A DNA stretch of 64,000 nucleotides from Histoplasma ohiense. Taxonomy: Eukaryota > Ascomycota > Eurotiomycetes > Onygenales > Ajellomycetaceae. The notes below the pieces were generated by a model, which did no database searches, had not been told where the DNA came from, and saw only the letters and a list, made by a program, of their open reading frames with translations. Both the position numbers and the translations under genes were made by a program. The stretch is taken from assembly GCA_017607445.1 (NCBI GenBank), contig JAEVHH010000005.1, forward strand, positions 4,221,001 through 4,285,000, written 5' to 3'. Of the stretch, positions 60,185-64,000 are shown piece after piece (position 1 is the stretch's first letter; each line of letters opens with the position of its first letter).

Positions 60185-63100
60185 CAGATGATCTGCATCA
60201 GACAACACTCAGCTCACACAGCAGAGCAGCAGTATAGTCAAGCAGTCAAAGAGCAGTCTAACTTCAGCATGCAGACAACAGATCTGAGATTCTTCAATCT
60301 CATTCTGCAGATGAACTTTGACAGCAGCTTATTAAGTAACTTCTTATACTAGAACATCAACATCAGTGACACAGCTGATGCTGCAGAAACAATCAGTAGA
60401 AAAATCATCTTCTGCAGATCTTTTGAGTAAATACAGTCAGAGCAGCTCTCTGTCACACAGCAGCTCTACAGCTTACTTTCAAACAGAGTTGTGAAGTGAT
60501 CTGTATACAGAAGTCTTACACACACTCTGACATCAAGACTTCTAATCACTCAGCATATGAGTGCTTTGCATTCATAGATCACTGAGATGACACTAATCTG
60601 AAGCAGTGAGAGAAGAAGAGGCTCTGAGTCATGATATACATACACAAGAGTTCAAAGATAAAAGCACAGCAATACTGATCTGTGCAAAACAGAGATCTGC
60701 TGTGGATCAGTGTCAATGACTGCCACATTCTCAATGTGTACAGACAGTCTGAGACAGACACAGTCATGGACTATCTGATCAATTTGAGTCCACCAGTTCA
60801 CTGTCTAGTAGATGAGGATTTCAATGTACAATATGATGTCTTTGAATCAGAGGCAGTGAATCTGCACTGAGGAGAGAAGCTTGTTCAGTGAGTCAGTGAA
60901 CATGAGATGGACTTTGTGAGAGAGATAGATATTTCAATTTATACAACAGATCATGTGATTGATCTCATCTTCTTCAATGTGATCTTTGCTTCCACTTCAG
61001 TGCACTGAGATTTACACTGCAGCTCAGATCATCAGTCTATAATTACTATACTATCAACAACATCTCAGACACAGCAGAGCAGAGCTCAGATTAAGATCAC
61101 AGACTCTCAGCTGAAGTTCTTTGCAGATCTTGTCAGAGGTCTCATAATGAATATATCTTGCTCAGATAGAGTTGAGAATGTGGCACAGCTTAATAATCTG
61201 ATTCAACACTTCACTCAGAATCTTCTGACTGCAGCTCAGACAGTCAGCAAGTCAGTGCAACAAGAACAGACTACAGCTCTCTGATGAATAGCAGACTGCT
61301 GAAGAGTGCATTGAGAGCTCATCACTCATCAGACAGAGACTGCAAAGCATCAGTTCAAGAACACAGTGTGCAAGGCCAAGCATGTATACTGAAGACAGAT
61401 GATCAATGAGATCAGAGATGGCAGAGATCTGTATCAGATGATAATATAATATGAGCTGAAACTCAATCTCAGAGCACTCTCTCTGATGGTTGAGGATTAG
61501 ATCATAGAAGAGACAGCCATCAAAGCTGAGACACTTCAGCAAGTCATTCTAAAACAATACAACTCAGTTGATGATCTGAAATACAATTCATTGAATGATG
61601 AGCACTGAAGCAGCATGAAAAACCTGCTCTGAAATCCTCAGATTGAGATGAAGAAGATAGAGTACAATATCATTGAAGTACAGAGTATCTCTTCAGACAT
61701 GAATGAAATCACAGTGCAGCTGCTCAAGATATACTGACAGTATATATTTCTCTTTGTACAGCAGCTATACAACTGCTGCCTTCAGCTCTGCCACTTCCCA
61801 CAAATCTGAAAGTTGACAGAGATGACAATGATATTCAAGATAGATAAGAGAGACAGAAGCTCAGTTCACTTCTGAAGATTCATTGCTCTTCTCTCAGTAA
61901 TCTTCAAAAAGCTGAAACACATTGTTGCAAGACAACTGATATACACAGCACTCATTCATGATATAGTCAACTCACAGCATGGAGAGACACTGCTCAGACA
62001 ATCAGCAATGAATCTGATAGCTGCTTTCACTCATGAGATGAAAACAGTCTTCATACAAAACAAGAAGATATCCATGATCACAATGAATGTGCAGAGTGTT
62101 TTTGATACTGTGCTGTGCAGACAGCTGCTTCAGTAAATGATATAACAGAGATGACTGTATGAGCTGCTACAATTCATTGACAGCTTTCTCATCAAATGCA
62201 GAGCTCAGATCCAGCTGAAGGGGATCATCACAGCAGCACATCAGATGCAATATAGCATATCACAGAGATCTTCTCTGTCATCAATACTGTTTCTTCTGTA
62301 TCTGACAGAGCTGCTGTGGCAGAATCTGAAATTGTGCTTTGACTATACAGATGATCTGAATACTTGGCAGGCTACACACTCATTTGACAGCAATACTACT
62401 CTTCTCAGCCATGATATACAGAGTATTCTGAAATGAAGAGAGACAAACAAGATGATCTTCACATCAGAGAAACTTGAGATGATTCATCTCACAAGAAAGC
62501 AACACAATGAAGCATCATCAGTGATTGTATCAGAGAATCTGATCATACACTCTGTCACTGCTTCAGCTGAACAGAAGTCAGTATTCTGTTGACTGAATGT
62601 ACACTTTGACAGAAGACTCATCTGAAGATCATACATCTCTGCTCAGACAAAGAAAACAAGAGCTGTGACTCAGCATATTCAAAGTCTAGAAAAGATCAGA
62701 GATGAGCTTTCAGCAGATGCTCTGTAGAAGATGATCACTATCTGCATGATTCTCTCACTGCTCTATAACACAGAGATCTGATACAGTGGCTGCATGCAGT
62801 CAGCAAAACATACAGACAGAAGTGGGGAGATCAGCTTCTGTCTGAGATGATATATGAGAACAGTCAAGAAAATGCTTATCATGACAGTCAGAGAAGTTCT
62901 TTCAGTTTTTCATACAACATTCATCACAACTCTATATCAGAATGCTGAGCTCTCATCAGCAATGATAACTCTGAAGAAAGTCAAAATATGTTTTGCAACA
63001 AGACTTCAGATGATGAATGAGAGACACTCATTGACTTCACAAATAGCTCTCTCAATGATCACACATGAAAGAGAGGCTGGAACTCAGCAGCATTCAAAGA

Positions 63101-64000
63101 TCAAGATTCAGAGATTGAAGATGCTGCTGTCTGCAGTCAATAGATTCACACTTGTCATTCCACACTATTCAGAGAAATGTGGAACAGATCTCACAGAGAA
63201 TGTAGACAAAAAAAGTACTGTTCAGATATTCAAGAAATGATGAGAAAGTCAATCTTCAACAGATCTATATATTTTCTCAGATGGATTAGAATAGATTCTT
63301 GACAACAGCAGATGAATTGACTATGACTTTATAGTCTATCAAAGAAACAAACAGCTGGCCAGCTTCTCAGCTGCACTGAGCTCTATATCATATATCTTCA
63401 ACACTGAAACAGTTGATGTCTGCTGTGTATTAGAGTGTGCAGTGAAGCTTCTACTCTGTGTCACAGATGACAGCATCAATTCTCAGATCTGACTCTGTCT
63501 TGACAACATCTCAGTTATCTGAGACATACAGAGCAGTGCAGCAGTCTTCTCAAACTGAGTCTACAGCCACTGTCACAAGCTCCTCAGACAATATAATATG
63601 AATCTGAAATGAGCCTCTGAGCATATGAAAATAGAGAGTAATGAGAAAGCAGACTGTTTGACTAAGCAGACAGTTTCATCTACTGCAGCCTCAGTCTATG
63701 AACTCAAGATCATGCCCACAGTCAGTGAGATCCACACAGTGATCAAGCAGCTCAGTCAAAAGACAGAATAAGAGTGATGAAACAGAGTCTGTGAAAAGTT
63801 CTCTGACTGATATCAGAGCTGAAGATTCAGCAGATCAACTGTGGAATATCAAGTGAAGACTTCTTCAGAGCTCACTATGTCACAGTATGTTCTTCATCAC
63901 TGACTCACACTTCACTCCTCTCATGGAAACTTTTCCTGATACCACAGACACTTTCAGTATACAGATGTGAGACTTGTCTGTGTCTGTGAACACAACAAAA
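60185..64000 (+). pseudogene. L3 ORF2 (endonuclease, RT, RNase H), truncated
   Basis: The endonuclease is visible at about 60680-61060: V-D-E-D-F-N-V-Q (decayed G-D-F-N), D-H-V-I-D-L-I-F-F-N, and S-S-D-H-Q-S-I. RT runs at about 61790-62450, with S-S-L-S-S-I-L-F-L-L-Y at about 62270-62300. Its active site Y-T-D-D (62344-62355) keeps both aspartates. RNase H at about 63270-63650 has F-S-D-G (Asp codon 63280-63282), L-E-C-A-V-K-L-L, and E-H-M-K-I-E-S-N-E-K-A-D. The C-terminal zinc region begins near 63870 and leaves the window. More than forty TGA stops interrupt it. Confidence 0.75.

Larger units (their letters stand above)
58619..64000 (+). mobile_element. Tad-like LINE L3, 3' end outside the window
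   Basis: This is a second LINE family, not close to L1. ORF1 carries zinc motifs, and ORF2 carries endonuclease, RT and RNase H. It is G+C-richer than the rest but almost free of CpG, with CTGCAG, CAGCAG and CTCAGA words everywhere, as expected after wholesale CpG conversion of a GC-rich element. It is cut by the window end within the C-terminal zinc region of ORF2. Confidence 0.82.

Noticed and set aside
1..64000. CRISPR arrays, bacterial operons or ribosome-binding sites.
   Set aside because: The content is eukaryotic retroelements; regular spaced repeats of the CRISPR type are absent.

Overview
The window looks like a heterochromatin-like, transposon-saturated block from a filamentous fungus, most probably an ascomycete. 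The reasons are Ty3 elements with chromodomains, Tad-type LINEs with RNase H, and introns of 47 and 57 nt with GTAAGT donors and TAG acceptors. I see no convincing host gene. Nearly every coding region carries C-to-T or G-to-A decay. CpG is almost gone, CGA codons have become TGA or CAA, and some TGG codons have become TGA. The elements are therefore annotated as pseudogenes read through those stops. The species cannot be named from this sequence.

Layout. 1-1270: unassigned sequence. 1271-9691: decayed copies of one chromovirus family, here called family A (A1 and A2 on plus, A3 and A3b on minus). 9692-21742: element A4 of the same family. It is split by a tRNA-headed SINE-like chimera (10908-11713, 14-bp target duplication) and by a complete sibling, A5 (12317-18396, duplication TAGCT). 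A4 is then cut by a Tad-like LINE, L1, on minus, which runs from 21743 to at least 56254. L1 is itself split twice. A second chromovirus family, B, sits at 23636-37652 as a tandem LTR-internal-LTR-internal-LTR array with duplication CATTG. Family A copy A7 on minus occupies 41312-55919 with duplication GTTTT. A7 in turn holds a 5'-truncated sister LINE copy (43307-44237) and a third Ty3 family, C (45449-53453, 146-bp LTRs). 56255-58618 is unassigned and includes a patch that kept its CpGs. 58619-64000 is a second, heavily decayed LINE, L3, cut by the window end.

The order of events follows from the nesting. A4 came first; the SINE, A5 and L1 entered A4 or each other later; B and A7 entered L1; C and the LINE fragment entered A7. 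Removing the nested elements restores reading phase in L1 at both joints.

The three most unusual points are these. (1) Family B carries a spliced, cysteine-rich gene on the strand opposite gag-pol, between the end of pol and the 3' LTR, intact in layout in both tandem units. (2) The chimera joins a tRNA-Leu-like Pol III head to the last ~540 bp of the L1 family. (3) Families A and, less clearly, B have primer-binding sites complementary to their own LTR, as expected for Tf1/sushi-type self-priming.
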